Shown here: piece after piece, positions 24,989 to 33,542 of the stretch
Position numbering within the stretch: the stretch's first letter is position 1
How the letters are laid out: every line of letters begins with the position of its first letter
Assembly (NCBI GenBank): GCA_944392205.1
Contig: CALXVV010000023.1
Span: 1-39,726, forward strand
From: an uncultured Alphaproteobacteria bacterium
GTDB taxonomy: Bacteria; Pseudomonadota; Alphaproteobacteria; RF32; CAG-239
Direction of reading: 5' to 3'
Length of the DNA: 39,726 nt
Notes under the pieces: model-generated
What the model was told of the DNA's origin: nothing
What the model saw: the letters and a program-made list of their open reading frames with translations, nothing else
The model's database searches: none
Made by a program: the position numbers and the translations under genes

Positions 24989-26008
24989 ATGAAACTTAGA
25001 GCATTCTTTTTTAGTCTTGTCTTATGCTTATCGGCTTCGACCGTTTTCGCTGATGATGCCGGCTTGCGCTTTATTAAAAGCAGAGGTTATGTCGTTTGCG
25101 GCACGGATTTGTCTTCCAAAACACTTGCTTACAAAGATGAAGACGGGTTTTGGAAAGGAATCGATGCCGATATTTGCCGTAATTTTGCTCAGGCTATTTT
25201 CGGAAACGATGAATATTTTCGCCTCAAAAATGTTCCTGCCAATAAGGCCGTATCCGCCCTTAACAACAATCAAGTAGATTTCATGCTCGGAAACTCAACC
25301 CTCTCTGCAAAACAGGAGATTTCATCGCCTGTTGCCGCAGTAGATATCTTGTATTATGATAAACAAGTCTTTGCCTCCAGGCAAAAAATAGAGGCTACCT
25401 CTATGGAAGATTTTAAGGGTGCCAAAGTTTGTGTTTTGGATAATTCTACCGACATTGCCAACCTTAATGAATATAACCATCGGTATGCCCTTGAATTCAA
25501 ACTTCTTCCCTTTCCTACATTGGATGCTGCCAAACAGGCTTTTCTGCTTGATCGTTGCCAGCTTATCAGCGGTAGTGAAATCTTTTTGCGCGGTCTTAAC
25601 CGCAGCGTTGTTGCTAAAGACACTTCTGTTCAACTACTACCAGAAACCATTGCCTATCGCCCGATTTACGCTTACAGCGCCAAAGCCAACCCGACTTTGC
25701 GGATTATCGGTAAATGGATCATCAACGCCCCGAAACTTGCCGAACAACAGGGAATCACCTCTAAAAATACAGATGCTTTCATCGGTGTGAGGGACGCCTC
25801 TTTACGCAACCTCTTAGGAGAAGACGAGGGCTTGTGGAAGTCATTCGGACTTAATTCTAAATGGGTTGCTAACGCCCTCAAGGCGCGGGGAAACTTTAGC
25901 GAAATCTTTGAGCGAAATTTGGGAAAAGAATCTGAACTCGGCATTGACAGAGACAAAAACTATCTGATTGAAAAAGGCGGCCTTATCAGCGCTCAGCCTT
26001 TTATCTAA
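24989..26008 (+). CDS. Amino-acid ABC transporter substrate-binding protein (orphan)
   Basis: The 339-residue protein has a signal peptide (MKLRAFFFSLVLCLSASTVFA, about 1-21) and the family 3 solute-binding fold. VVCGTDLSSKTLAYKDEDGFWKGIDADICRNFAQAIF is the typical general L-amino-acid binder (AapJ/BztA-like) opening, and VDFMLGNSTLSAKQE follows. It probably binds an amino acid in the periplasm. The membrane and ATPase subunits expected beside such a gene are absent. The ATG at 24989 lacks a clear Shine-Dalgarno sequence. The stop lies two bases from that of the convergent hydrolase. Confidence 0.85.
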   Translation: MKLRAFFFSLVLCLSASTVFADDAGLRFIKSRGYVVCGTDLSSKTLAYKDEDGFWKGIDADICRNFAQAIFGNDEYFRLKNVPANKAVSALNNNQVDFMLGNSTLSAKQEISSPVAAVDILYYDKQVFASRQKIEATSMEDFKGAKVCVLDNSTDIANLNEYNHRYALEFKLLPFPTLDAAKQAFLLDRCQLISGSEIFLRGLNRSVVAKDTSVQLLPETIAYRPIYAYSAKANPTLRIIGKWIINAPKLAEQQGITSKNTDAFIGVRDASLRNLLGEDEGLWKSFGLNSKWVANALKARGNFSEIFERNLGKESELGIDRDKNYLIEKGGLISAQPFI

Positions 26009-26010
26009 AC

Positions 26011-26736
26011 TCAGCCGATTTTTTGTAATTTTTCCGATTTATCATCTTCTTTTATGATTTTTTTGATAAAGTCTATGGCGCTCTCAATGGCCTCCGTGCT
26101 TACACTATGGCCAATGCCTGCCAGCTTTTTGCACTCAACCTGGCATCCAAGTTTTTCCAACTGCTTGGCGGTGAACTCCATAGACTGCGGGCGCAAGCAA
26201 GTATCTTTGGTTCCGTGCAGCAACATTGTTCTTGGGTGCGACCTTGCATGTTTGAGCAAATGTTCGTGCCCGGCCATAATGCCGCTGAAGCTTATCAACC
26301 CACCTACCTCTTCCGGGCACATTAACGCCGTGTAAATCGCCGTCATCGCCCCTTGCGAGAAACCGCATAAAAACAAGTGCTTATACTCCAGAGCATCCTC
26401 TGACAGAGATAGTAAAAGATAAAAAAGGAGATATCCGTAGGCCTCTTCCAACCCTAAGGTCATACGATTATAGTAGCTGATAAACTCTTTCATTGAGGGG
26501 GCATTTTTCCGCTCATAACCGGGATCAAAGCGGTACATGGAATACCATTGGCGCATATGCGGTTCAACCTCGCAGGCAAAGGGAGCCTGCGGGATGTGCA
26601 CTGCCACAGAAGGCAGAGAATCGCTCAACATACGCAGCTTCTGATCAATAGCATCGGAGCTGTCCAAATAGCCGTGCAAAAAAACTATCAGCTTCTTTGG
26701 CACTCCGTTAATATGAACTATTTCTTCACGAATCAT
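26011..26736 (-). CDS. Carboxylesterase / phospholipase (alpha/beta hydrolase)
   Basis: The 241-residue protein is a small alpha/beta hydrolase of the YpfH/carboxylesterase type. The nucleophile is S127 in CGFSQGAM, the acid is D178 in LLHGTKDTCL, and H210 in GIGHSVS completes the triad. LIVFLHGYLDSSDA holds the oxyanion segment. The substrate is an ester of unknown nature. There is no signal peptide. AAAGGG precedes the ATG. The neighbours give no clue to its role. Confidence 0.9.
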   Translation of the reverse strand: MIREEIVHINGVPKKLIVFLHGYLDSSDAIDQKLRMLSDSLPSVAVHIPQAPFACEVEPHMRQWYSMYRFDPGYERKNAPSMKEFISYYNRMTLGLEEAYGYLLFYLLLSLSEDALEYKHLFLCGFSQGAMTAIYTALMCPEEVGGLISFSGIMAGHEHLLKHARSHPRTMLLHGTKDTCLRPQSMEFTAKQLEKLGCQVECKKLAGIGHSVSTEAIESAIDFIKKIIKEDDKSEKLQKIG

Positions 26737-26815
26737 CTTTTAGCCCTTTGTTATCTCGGCTTTTGTTTTTTCTATAGGAAATATCTAAATAAATCGTAAA
26801 GTTAGGGGCAAAATA

Positions 26816-27298
26816 TTAATTTGCGCCAATAAATTTCTCAATACAATCCAGCACCTCAGATGGTGGCGCGCTAAAATCAATAACGTGGCCGTCTTCCGTT
26901 ATGCATTGTGGATTTTTGCCATCATCGCGGCAATAAGGCGGTGTGAACCATTTTATATATTCTTGGCTGTCGTCTATGTGCATATTTATCCCCTCAAGAT
27001 TGCAGTATTCGGCCTTGGCCTTGTCCCACAAATCATCGGGAATCTTGTACGCTCCGTCTGCAAAATAAATCACTTCTCCCTTGGCCTTGTAATAGTCCGG
27101 AATCGAAAATATTTTGCTGTATGGAATATTCCAATTTTTTAAGTTACTTACCACCTCTTGCTCACTGCCGCCCGTGATAACATGAATTTCATCGCCCCGA
27201 GCCAGAGCTTCTTTAGCAAAGGCGCTGAAATATTTTGGGTGCATATTTATCACGCCATGATAATCCAGCCCGATCTTTATTTTCACTTTTTTATTCAT
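26816..27298 (-). CDS. HAD-like hydrolase with DYHG motif
   Basis: The 160-residue product begins with IGLDYHGVIN (residues 9-18). This has the position of HAD motif I (DxDxT/V), with D12 as nucleophile but H14 in place of the second acid. VITGGSEQEV holds the motif II threonine T42, a lysine-rich segment follows, and INMHIDDSQEY carries D109-D110 of motif IV. It may be a phosphatase, and the changed motif I could mean altered chemistry or none. The ATG at 27298 has GGAG six bases before it and overlaps the end of the AsmA-like gene by eight bases. Confidence 0.7.
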   Translation of the reverse strand: MNKKVKIKIGLDYHGVINMHPKYFSAFAKEALARGDEIHVITGGSEQEVVSNLKNWNIPYSKIFSIPDYYKAKGEVIYFADGAYKIPDDLWDKAKAEYCNLEGINMHIDDSQEYIKWFTPPYCRDDGKNPQCITEDGHVIDFSAPPSEVLDCIEKFIGAN

Positions 27299-30200
27299 CT
27301 GTTGCTCCAAACATCGATGACATCAGCTCTTTCAGAGAATTGGGGCTTAAGGCTGAAAGCGGGTTGATGTTGATTTTGGGGTCATCTATATCTCCGGTAA
27401 TACTATAATTGGCGGCAAAAACCGTTCCGTCGCGCCCACTCAACAAGCTACCTACCAGCGGAATACTGCCAATGAAGGTATTTAACCCGTATGCCGGTGC
27501 AATCAACCCTTTCACATCAAACTCTTGATAGCGCATTGAATATGTTCCGCTGGCCGTGATTCCAACAACATTTCCGAATGCTTTGCCCTCGTTTATCTTC
27601 AAAACCGATTTTTTGTACTGGAACGGAGCATCAAAATGAGAAAAAGCTATACCTTCCCCGGTCAGCAGATTGACCATACCGCTTAGGGAGGCCACTGTCA
27701 GCAATTTGGCAAAAACGGGGGTGTTATAAATGTTAAAATTCCTTATCTTGGCATGACCGACAAAATTCTTATCTGCATCTCTCTTGGCACTGATGCTCAG
27801 GCTGCCGCCTTTCATATCATCATAAAAACGCAAGAACTTCAAAGTTGAGCCGGCATCATCGCTTTCAATGGTTAACAAATATTCCTTATGCGGCCTTGGA
27901 ACATAATCCAGCTTCAGATTGGCCGGACGATCTTTTTTGCGGCTTGAGGCAAAATTGCCAATCAGGTGCATCTCCTCTATTCCGGTGCCCTTGAGAATTT
28001 TAGCCGAGCCGGCAAAATTACGGATGGCAACGTTCTCGTTGGTCCACAGACTGTTAACCGCAATGTTGATGTCCATATCCGTGACATTTTCCCACTCATT
28101 TTCTTCTTCGGGCTCGGGGGTCATGATGTCTTTTAGCTTTTGTTGCCGACGACGCTCTTTGGCCTCTTTTCTCTCCTCCTCATCTTTTTCAAAAAAGTCT
28201 GAGAGATTATAGCTGCTACCGGAGACATTTATCTTTATTTTTTCTTTGGGATTGTAGCTCATATCAATCTTTGCACGAGCCGATGTCTTGGGGCCCTTAA
28301 TTTCAGAAATATCTATCGTTTGTACCTGCCCTTTGGAATCTAACGCGATCTTTCCCTTAATATCAAAATCAGGTTTTGATAAAGACACCAGCGGGATATC
28401 CTTGAGCTTATTTTTCTCAAAATTCAATCGGGCACTGACAATGCCTTCTGTTCCCTGCTTTTTCTTGAAGCCTAAAAATGAATAATCGATATCTGCACCT
28501 CGCAAATCCCCGTTTGCATCTATAATCATCGTTCCGTTCGGGTAAGATGTGATGGTTGCCTGCGCGGGGATAGAACCTTGGACAAAGGGAGCTTCCAGCG
28601 CCTTAAATTGCAGTCCCAATTTTTGTTTCAAATTATCATCAAAATTAAAACTTATCTGATAGCGGCTTTGGTAGTCCTTACGGCTGAAATTCTCATTCCA
28701 TTTTAGGGTGACCGGAATTCCGTCGAAATTTGCAACACCATCAATCAACAGGCCTTGATTGTCTACTTTGAGGGCAAGAGTTTTGGCATCTATTGTTTTG
28801 TTCTCCATCAGCCCCTTGATGGAAACATCGCTCAGGGCGGCCTTGACATCTACTTTCACCTCATCGGGACGCAGGTTTTGTTTTAATTCAAACTCGAGCC
28901 CCAGGTCGGTCTCTGCACTGCCCTTGATATTATCAGGATTTATTCCCATTTCCGAGGTATACTGCAACGGAGGATTATCTATCAATTTCAAAATAGCCGG
29001 AATTGAACCAACCCCGTTTAGCTTTATAATTGCAAAATTATCATTCTTATTCAAATCATATAGTTCAACATAGCCACTGTTTAATATGACATCTGCCGAT
29101 ACACCTTTGTCAAAATTCATTTTTAATTTGTCTGCTGAGAACTCGACCTTGCCATAAATATCTGTCACTCTCGGCATGCCGGTCAAATAATCCAGCGATA
29201 CGCCCGAGGCATAGGCGGTTCCCTGCAGGTTTTTAAAAACAATTTTCTTTTGTTTTGCATCATACCCAAAATCAAATCTGAAATTGGCATCTTCTATTGC
29301 ACCGTCAAATAAGCTCTCTTTGCACCATTTCCATGCCTTGGTGGCAATATATTGCGGCCAATATCTGTACAAGTCGTTAGTGGCTAATTTTTGCGTTCCG
29401 GCTAGCAAACTTATTTTTAATTTTTCCGGTGAGGACTTTAATAAGAAATCCTTAAGTCCGCTTGCCTCCAACCCAAGCGTGGCTCGCTGCCCGTCTAATT
29501 CGACTTCTGCGTTTTTAATGCTCAATTCATCAAGGCCTCCGGCAATGTTGCCATTGAAAGTTAAGGCCTCAATATTATAATTTTCTTCCTCTTTGTCAGA
29601 AAAAGCCACATATCCCTGGCCGCCTTCAAAAGAAAATTTGATGTTTTCGATGGCGCTATCCAAACTTGCCAGCAAATTGTTGCGATTTTTGATAATCTCA
29701 TCAACTTTTATCAGGGCATCTATCTCCCCGTTTAGGGGCATATCTACCTTATAGGGCAATATGTTAGCTTCCGAACTGGCCAATTCCAACAAATTGGCCG
29801 GAACCACATCAGAAAAATAAAATCTTAATGCTAATTTATTTGGCCCCGGACGGTATATTCCTTCCAATCCCAGAGATGACGGCGAATCATTGAACTTTAG
29901 TAATGCATTGACCTCCGTTTCCAACTGGGTAAAGCCTCTCTCAAAACGGTAATTTACGTCCGACAGCACCCATTTTTTGCCAAGATCAACCTCATGAAAC
30001 TCCACTTCTGCACCGCTGATGTTTATGTCATTAATGTAGCTCTCCGGGTATGATTGATCTTCTGAATTAAACCGCTCCAAGAAATCTTCAAAGCCCTCAA
30101 AATAATATTCGAGTTTCTTCTCATTTACGCTTTCGGTCTTCTTCTTGTCTACGCCGTAGGTGGTAAAAATATAAACCTTCGGCTTATAGACATCTACCGA

Positions 30201-30548
30201 GCTTGGCGCCACAATCCCGTGTAACAGAGCTTTTATACTAAATGAAACCGAGGTCTTGGGTGCATTTACGATAATGGTTCCATCTGCCTTACGATAAACA
30301 ACGTTGTTGGCGATAATCCGCAGAGGCTTTATGGAACGAACCAGCTCCAAATTAACCGAATCTAATGTGACCTGATATGCCGTATCGTCGTGATTTAAGG
30401 CTTTAATAATGTAGGGTTTTAAAAACGGAACAGTAATGGATCCTCTGTAAAGCTGCCAGATAAACATCAGCAGCATTACCAGGAATATAACACCGATATA
30501 ATCAAAAACCTTGCGCAGGCGGTATGTTCTGTTATCTAGTTTTTTCAT
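27291..30548 (-). CDS. AsmA-like / YhdP-type envelope protein
   Basis: The 1085-residue protein has one N-terminal membrane helix (about 14-36) and a very long beta-rich body. The C-terminal part GEGIAFSHFDAPFQYKKSVLKINEG and GLIAPAYGLNTFIGSIPLVGSLLSG is the AsmA-like C-terminal region found in YhdP, TamB and relatives, and residues about 780-860 include a charged linker of lysine and glutamate. Such proteins form hydrophobic grooves that carry phospholipids across the periplasm. It is anchored in the inner membrane. It overlaps the preceding hydrolase gene by 17 bases and the following HAD gene by eight, so the four genes after the prfB start form one coupled chain. Confidence 0.85.
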   Translation of the reverse strand: MKKLDNRTYRLRKVFDYIGVIFLVMLLMFIWQLYRGSITVPFLKPYIIKALNHDDTAYQVTLDSVNLELVRSIKPLRIIANNVVYRKADGTIIVNAPKTSVSFSIKALLHGIVAPSSVDVYKPKVYIFTTYGVDKKKTESVNEKKLEYYFEGFEDFLERFNSEDQSYPESYINDINISGAEVEFHEVDLGKKWVLSDVNYRFERGFTQLETEVNALLKFNDSPSSLGLEGIYRPGPNKLALRFYFSDVVPANLLELASSEANILPYKVDMPLNGEIDALIKVDEIIKNRNNLLASLDSAIENIKFSFEGGQGYVAFSDKEEENYNIEALTFNGNIAGGLDELSIKNAEVELDGQRATLGLEASGLKDFLLKSSPEKLKISLLAGTQKLATNDLYRYWPQYIATKAWKWCKESLFDGAIEDANFRFDFGYDAKQKKIVFKNLQGTAYASGVSLDYLTGMPRVTDIYGKVEFSADKLKMNFDKGVSADVILNSGYVELYDLNKNDNFAIIKLNGVGSIPAILKLIDNPPLQYTSEMGINPDNIKGSAETDLGLEFELKQNLRPDEVKVDVKAALSDVSIKGLMENKTIDAKTLALKVDNQGLLIDGVANFDGIPVTLKWNENFSRKDYQSRYQISFNFDDNLKQKLGLQFKALEAPFVQGSIPAQATITSYPNGTMIIDANGDLRGADIDYSFLGFKKKQGTEGIVSARLNFEKNKLKDIPLVSLSKPDFDIKGKIALDSKGQVQTIDISEIKGPKTSARAKIDMSYNPKEKIKINVSGSSYNLSDFFEKDEEERKEAKERRRQQKLKDIMTPEPEEENEWENVTDMDINIAVNSLWTNENVAIRNFAGSAKILKGTGIEEMHLIGNFASSRKKDRPANLKLDYVPRPHKEYLLTIESDDAGSTLKFLRFYDDMKGGSLSISAKRDADKNFVGHAKIRNFNIYNTPVFAKLLTVASLSGMVNLLTGEGIAFSHFDAPFQYKKSVLKINEGKAFGNVVGITASGTYSMRYQEFDVKGLIAPAYGLNTFIGSIPLVGSLLSGRDGTVFAANYSITGDIDDPKININPLSALSPNSLKELMSSMFGATDE

Positions 30549-31371
30549 TGCTCTTCAGCCAGTTTATGATATCTCGGTAGTTTCTGTAATTATACAAATC
30601 ATTATGTCCGGCACCTTTGTAGACAATCATCTTCTTGGGCTGGTTGGCTGCCTCAAACAACGCTTTGGCCCTTCTTACCGGCACTAGGGTATCGTCACTG
30701 CCGCCCATAATCAACAACGGAACGTTTAGCTCTTTTATTTTTTCAACATTATCGTATTTGTCTCGCATAATAACGCTTAGCGGCAGTGGAAAAGAGACTA
30801 TATCTTTGACATCTTCGTACATACTGTCAAAAGGAACCTCCAGTATCAAACCTCTAACCGGCTTTTCTTTTGAAAAAACGTAGGCCGCGTGGGTGGCTGT
30901 ATAAGACCCTAAAGACATTCCATACAGAACGATATCTTGATTTTCAAAACCTTTTTGCCGTAAATATCTGACCGCAGCTTCGGCATCTTGGTCTAAACCC
31001 TTTTGAGTGATTTTTCCTTCAACATCGCCAAAGCCTCTGTATTCGGGCAACATTGTTCCATAGCCGGCATCCGCCAAGGGGACTAATTTATGGTAAAATT
31101 TTTCTATGTTATAAGCATTGCCATGCATAAAAACAATTATCGGCATTCCCGGCTTGGGAGGTGTATACCAGCCATAAAGTTTGGTTCCGTCTTGAGCCTG
31201 ATATTCAACTCTTTCGGCCTTATAGCCGTTGGCTTTTGCCACCTCCAACCTTGATGCTTGATTAGAGGGCTCGTAAAAGAATAACTGCGGACAAAAATAA
31301 ACCACTCCGCAAAAGCCGACATATCCCAAGACAAATAGACCCAAAACTATTTTCAGCCACTTCTTAAGCAT
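30532..31371 (-). CDS. Membrane-anchored alpha/beta hydrolase (ABHD13/BEM46-like)
   Basis: The 279-residue protein has an N-terminal hydrophobic anchor (about 7-27) and a serine hydrolase domain. [12 protein letters not shown] holds the oxyanion site, S153 is the nucleophile in YGMSLGSY, D226 or D227 lies in [10 protein letters not shown], and H256 in GAGHNDLY completes the triad. This is the bacterial BEM46/ABHD13 layout, and it probably acts on a lipid or peptide ester at the membrane surface. It overlaps prfB by eight bases and the AsmA-like gene by 17, so all are read from one message. Confidence 0.9.
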   Translation of the reverse strand: MLKKWLKIVLGLFVLGYVGFCGVVYFCPQLFFYEPSNQASRLEVAKANGYKAERVEYQAQDGTKLYGWYTPPKPGMPIIVFMHGNAYNIEKFYHKLVPLADAGYGTMLPEYRGFGDVEGKITQKGLDQDAEAAVRYLRQKGFENQDIVLYGMSLGSYTATHAAYVFSKEKPVRGLILEVPFDSMYEDVKDIVSFPLPLSVIMRDKYDNVEKIKELNVPLLIMGGSDDTLVPVRRAKALFEAANQPKKMIVYKGAGHNDLYNYRNYRDIINWLKSNEKTR

Positions 31372-32477
31372 GCGTTTCGTTCCCCACCTTATCAGCCAAA
31401 GCCGCCGCCAAAAATAAATCTATATCTCCATCTAAAACGGCTTTGCAATCCGAAGTTTCAACCCCGGTGCGCAGATCTTTTACCATCTTATAGGGTTGCA
31501 GGACATATGAGCGAATCTGGTGTCCCCAGCCAATATCACTTAGCGAATCTCTTTGCTCTTCAGCGGCGGCCTCTCGCTTCTTTAGCTCTAATTCATATAG
31601 TCTGGCCTTGAGCATATTCCAAGCTGCCTCTCGGTTCTGAAATTGAGAACGCTGGTTTTGGCACTGGACCACAATTCCGGTCGGAATGTGCGTGATGCGC
31701 ACGGCAGAATCGGTTTTGTTAATATGCTGTCCGCCGGCACCCGAGGCCCTGTACGTGTCTACTCGGCAATCTGCCTCATTGATGTTTATTTCTATCTCAT
31801 CATCTATGACCGGGTAAACCCCGACAGAGGCAAAGCTGGTGTGGCGACGTGCATTGCTGTCAAACGGGGAAATTCTCACCAAACGATGTACGCCGCTTTC
31901 TGATTTGAGCCAACCATAGGCATTGTGCCCGCAAATCTTTATGGTCACCGATTTGATACCGGCAACCTCCCCTTCGGTTTCTTCTATATATTCAACCTTG
32001 TATTTGTGTGCCTCTGCCCAGCGGCAATACATTCTAAGCAGCATTTCTGCCCAATCTTGAGCTTCTGTGCCGCCGCTGCCGGCATGGACTTCCAAATATG
32101 CATCATTGGCATCAACCTCACCTGAGAGCAGAGCCTCCAACTCACCGTGTTTTACTTCTGCCTGCAAGCTCGTTAGCTGATTTATTACATCCGTGATGAT
32201 GCTTTCATCGCCTTCTGCCTCCGCCAGCTCTGAAAGTTCCAACAAATCGTTTAAGGATTTTTGCATACGCTCAAAGTTACCAAGATTAAAATCGAGGTTA
32301 TTTTTTTCGCTCATTAATTTTTTGGCGGCTGATGGATCATTCCACAAGTTGCCGTCCGATGTCAGAGAGGCTAACTCCTCTTGTCTTAAAAGGGCATTAT
32401 CATAGTCAAAGCGACCTCCTCAGCAGCTGTAAGGACCGCTTGATATTTTCGCTTAATTCATAAATTTCTGATCGCAT
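31364..32477 (-). CDS. prfB: Peptide chain release factor 2 (programmed +1 frameshift)
   Basis: RF2 releases peptides at UGA and UAA stops. The SPF tripeptide that reads the stop codon (about residues 203-205) and the GGQ catalytic loop (about 248-250) are visible, at almost the same numbers as in E. coli. Translation starts at the ATG at 32477 and meets an in-frame TGA after 23 codons (32408-32406). A shift of +1 at CTT-TGA-C continues as [15 protein letters not shown] and then NLWNDPSAA, giving about 370 residues. AGGAGG (32420-32415) sits three bases before the slippery codon, as in the known RF2 autoregulatory site. When RF2 is scarce the ribosome pauses at TGA and shifts. The gene heads an overlapping operon. 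Confidence 0.95.
32405..32420 (-). promoter_or_regulatory. RF2 frameshift signal: AGGAGG-TCG-CTT-TGA-C
   Basis: Read on the minus strand, an internal Shine-Dalgarno-like AGGAGG (32420-32415) is followed by three bases and then CTTTGAC (32411-32405). The spacing equals that of the E. coli prfB site (AGGGGG-TAT-CTTTGAC). The TGA lies in the zero frame of a 23-codon leader that starts at 32477. Confidence 0.9.
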
Positions 32478-32629
32478 TATTATTTCTTTCAAACAAACTT
32501 AGCTTAAACTTAAACGCTCGGCTTTTTAAAAGCAAGTCTTTTTTATTTACAAGATATTAAACGCGTCTTGACTCTTTGGGGCAAAGAACTTAGCCTATGT
32601 TTTATAATTAACAGTACTGGGACGACAGA

Positions 32630-33493
32630 ATGGCTATTAAATATAATATCACTCCAAAATATGTTGCCTGGAGAATCGAAAAAATTCTTTGCAATTTGGT
32701 TCCTTCAAAAAATTTAAGAAAAAAGCTTAAGGCCTCCATGCCCAGAAAATGGGATGTCATCAGCTTTTCTCCTCAAGATATGGAAAAATACCAGCAAATC
32801 CTTCAATCTTATCCAGATGTCTTAACCCCTGGAGAAACTTTGGAAATTGCTCTTAAGACACGCTCTTTTTCCAGAATTGGCGATGGCGAATTTAATACCA
32901 TTGTCGGGAAAAGAAATTCTTTTAATGATGTGGACCAAAAACTTGCTTTACGCTTAAAAGAAATTTGTGAGAACGGCTCCGATGAGCATTGCTTGGTTTG
33001 TCTAAATAATTATAAGCTAGAAAAAGGACAAGGTGGCTATAAGTGGTTTTTGCATCATGGCACTCGCAATCTTGAAGATGTTTTGGCTCATGTCTCTTTC
33101 AAAAAAGAAAAATATGGCGATGCTTATTTTGTTATTCGCACGACTCAAAAGGATGGAGACTTACTTCAAGAAGGTATCAATCGCTTGAAGTCTTTGTGGA
33201 ATGAGCAAAAGATCTTGATTGTGTGCAACAAAAAATCTCCTTTGATTCAGGATCCTCTTAATATCTTTGACGGCGTTTCTCAAAAAGAATTTTTATATAT
33301 TCCGGACCGAAACGCTTTTGCTTCATACGATGAACTTGTTGAGGATATAAAAAAATATGATACCTCTTGGAGAGTTTATATGGAAGCCGGCGCTACAGCT
33401 TCTGTCTTAGCATGGGATCTCTCCCACCTTGGGTACCAAATGTTTGATATGGGAGATTTTTATAAACGAAGTTTGGCTATCCTTGAAAAATAA
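32630..33493 (+). CDS. GT-D fold glycosyltransferase (DUF1792-like)
   Basis: The 287-residue protein matches the GT-D family of nucleotide-sugar glycosyltransferases. SFSRIGDGEFNTIVGK (79-94) carries the GDGE motif that binds metal and donor, and EAGATASVLAWDLSHLGYQMFDMGDF near the C-terminus is the usual second signature. Family members add a sugar to cell-surface glycans or glycoproteins; the donor is not known here. No signal peptide is seen. The gene is on the plus strand between prfB and mrcA, which are neighbours in many alphaproteobacteria, and ends in its own terminator, so it may be an insertion. The ATG at 32630 has no strong ribosome site (GGGACGACAG). Confidence 0.85.
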   Translation: MAIKYNITPKYVAWRIEKILCNLVPSKNLRKKLKASMPRKWDVISFSPQDMEKYQQILQSYPDVLTPGETLEIALKTRSFSRIGDGEFNTIVGKRNSFNDVDQKLALRLKEICENGSDEHCLVCLNNYKLEKGQGGYKWFLHHGTRNLEDVLAHVSFKKEKYGDAYFVIRTTQKDGDLLQEGINRLKSLWNEQKILIVCNKKSPLIQDPLNIFDGVSQKEFLYIPDRNAFASYDELVEDIKKYDTSWRVYMEAGATASVLAWDLSHLGYQMFDMGDFYKRSLAILEK

Positions 33494-33500
33494 TAATAAA

Positions 33501-33533
33501 AAAACACCGCCCAAATTATCGGCGGTGTTTTTT
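33501..33533. terminator. Terminator between the glycosyltransferase gene and mrcA
   Basis: ACACCGCC (33504-33511) pairs with GGCGGTGT (33521-33528) around a nine-base loop, with A residues before and T residues after. It can serve both convergent genes. Confidence 0.85.
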
Positions 33534-33542
33534 AGGCTTTCT

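Noticed and set aside
32568..32608. TTGACT and TATAAT before the glycosyltransferase gene as a promoter
   Set aside because: The spacing is 29 bases, far too long for a sigma70 promoter; other combinations match poorly.
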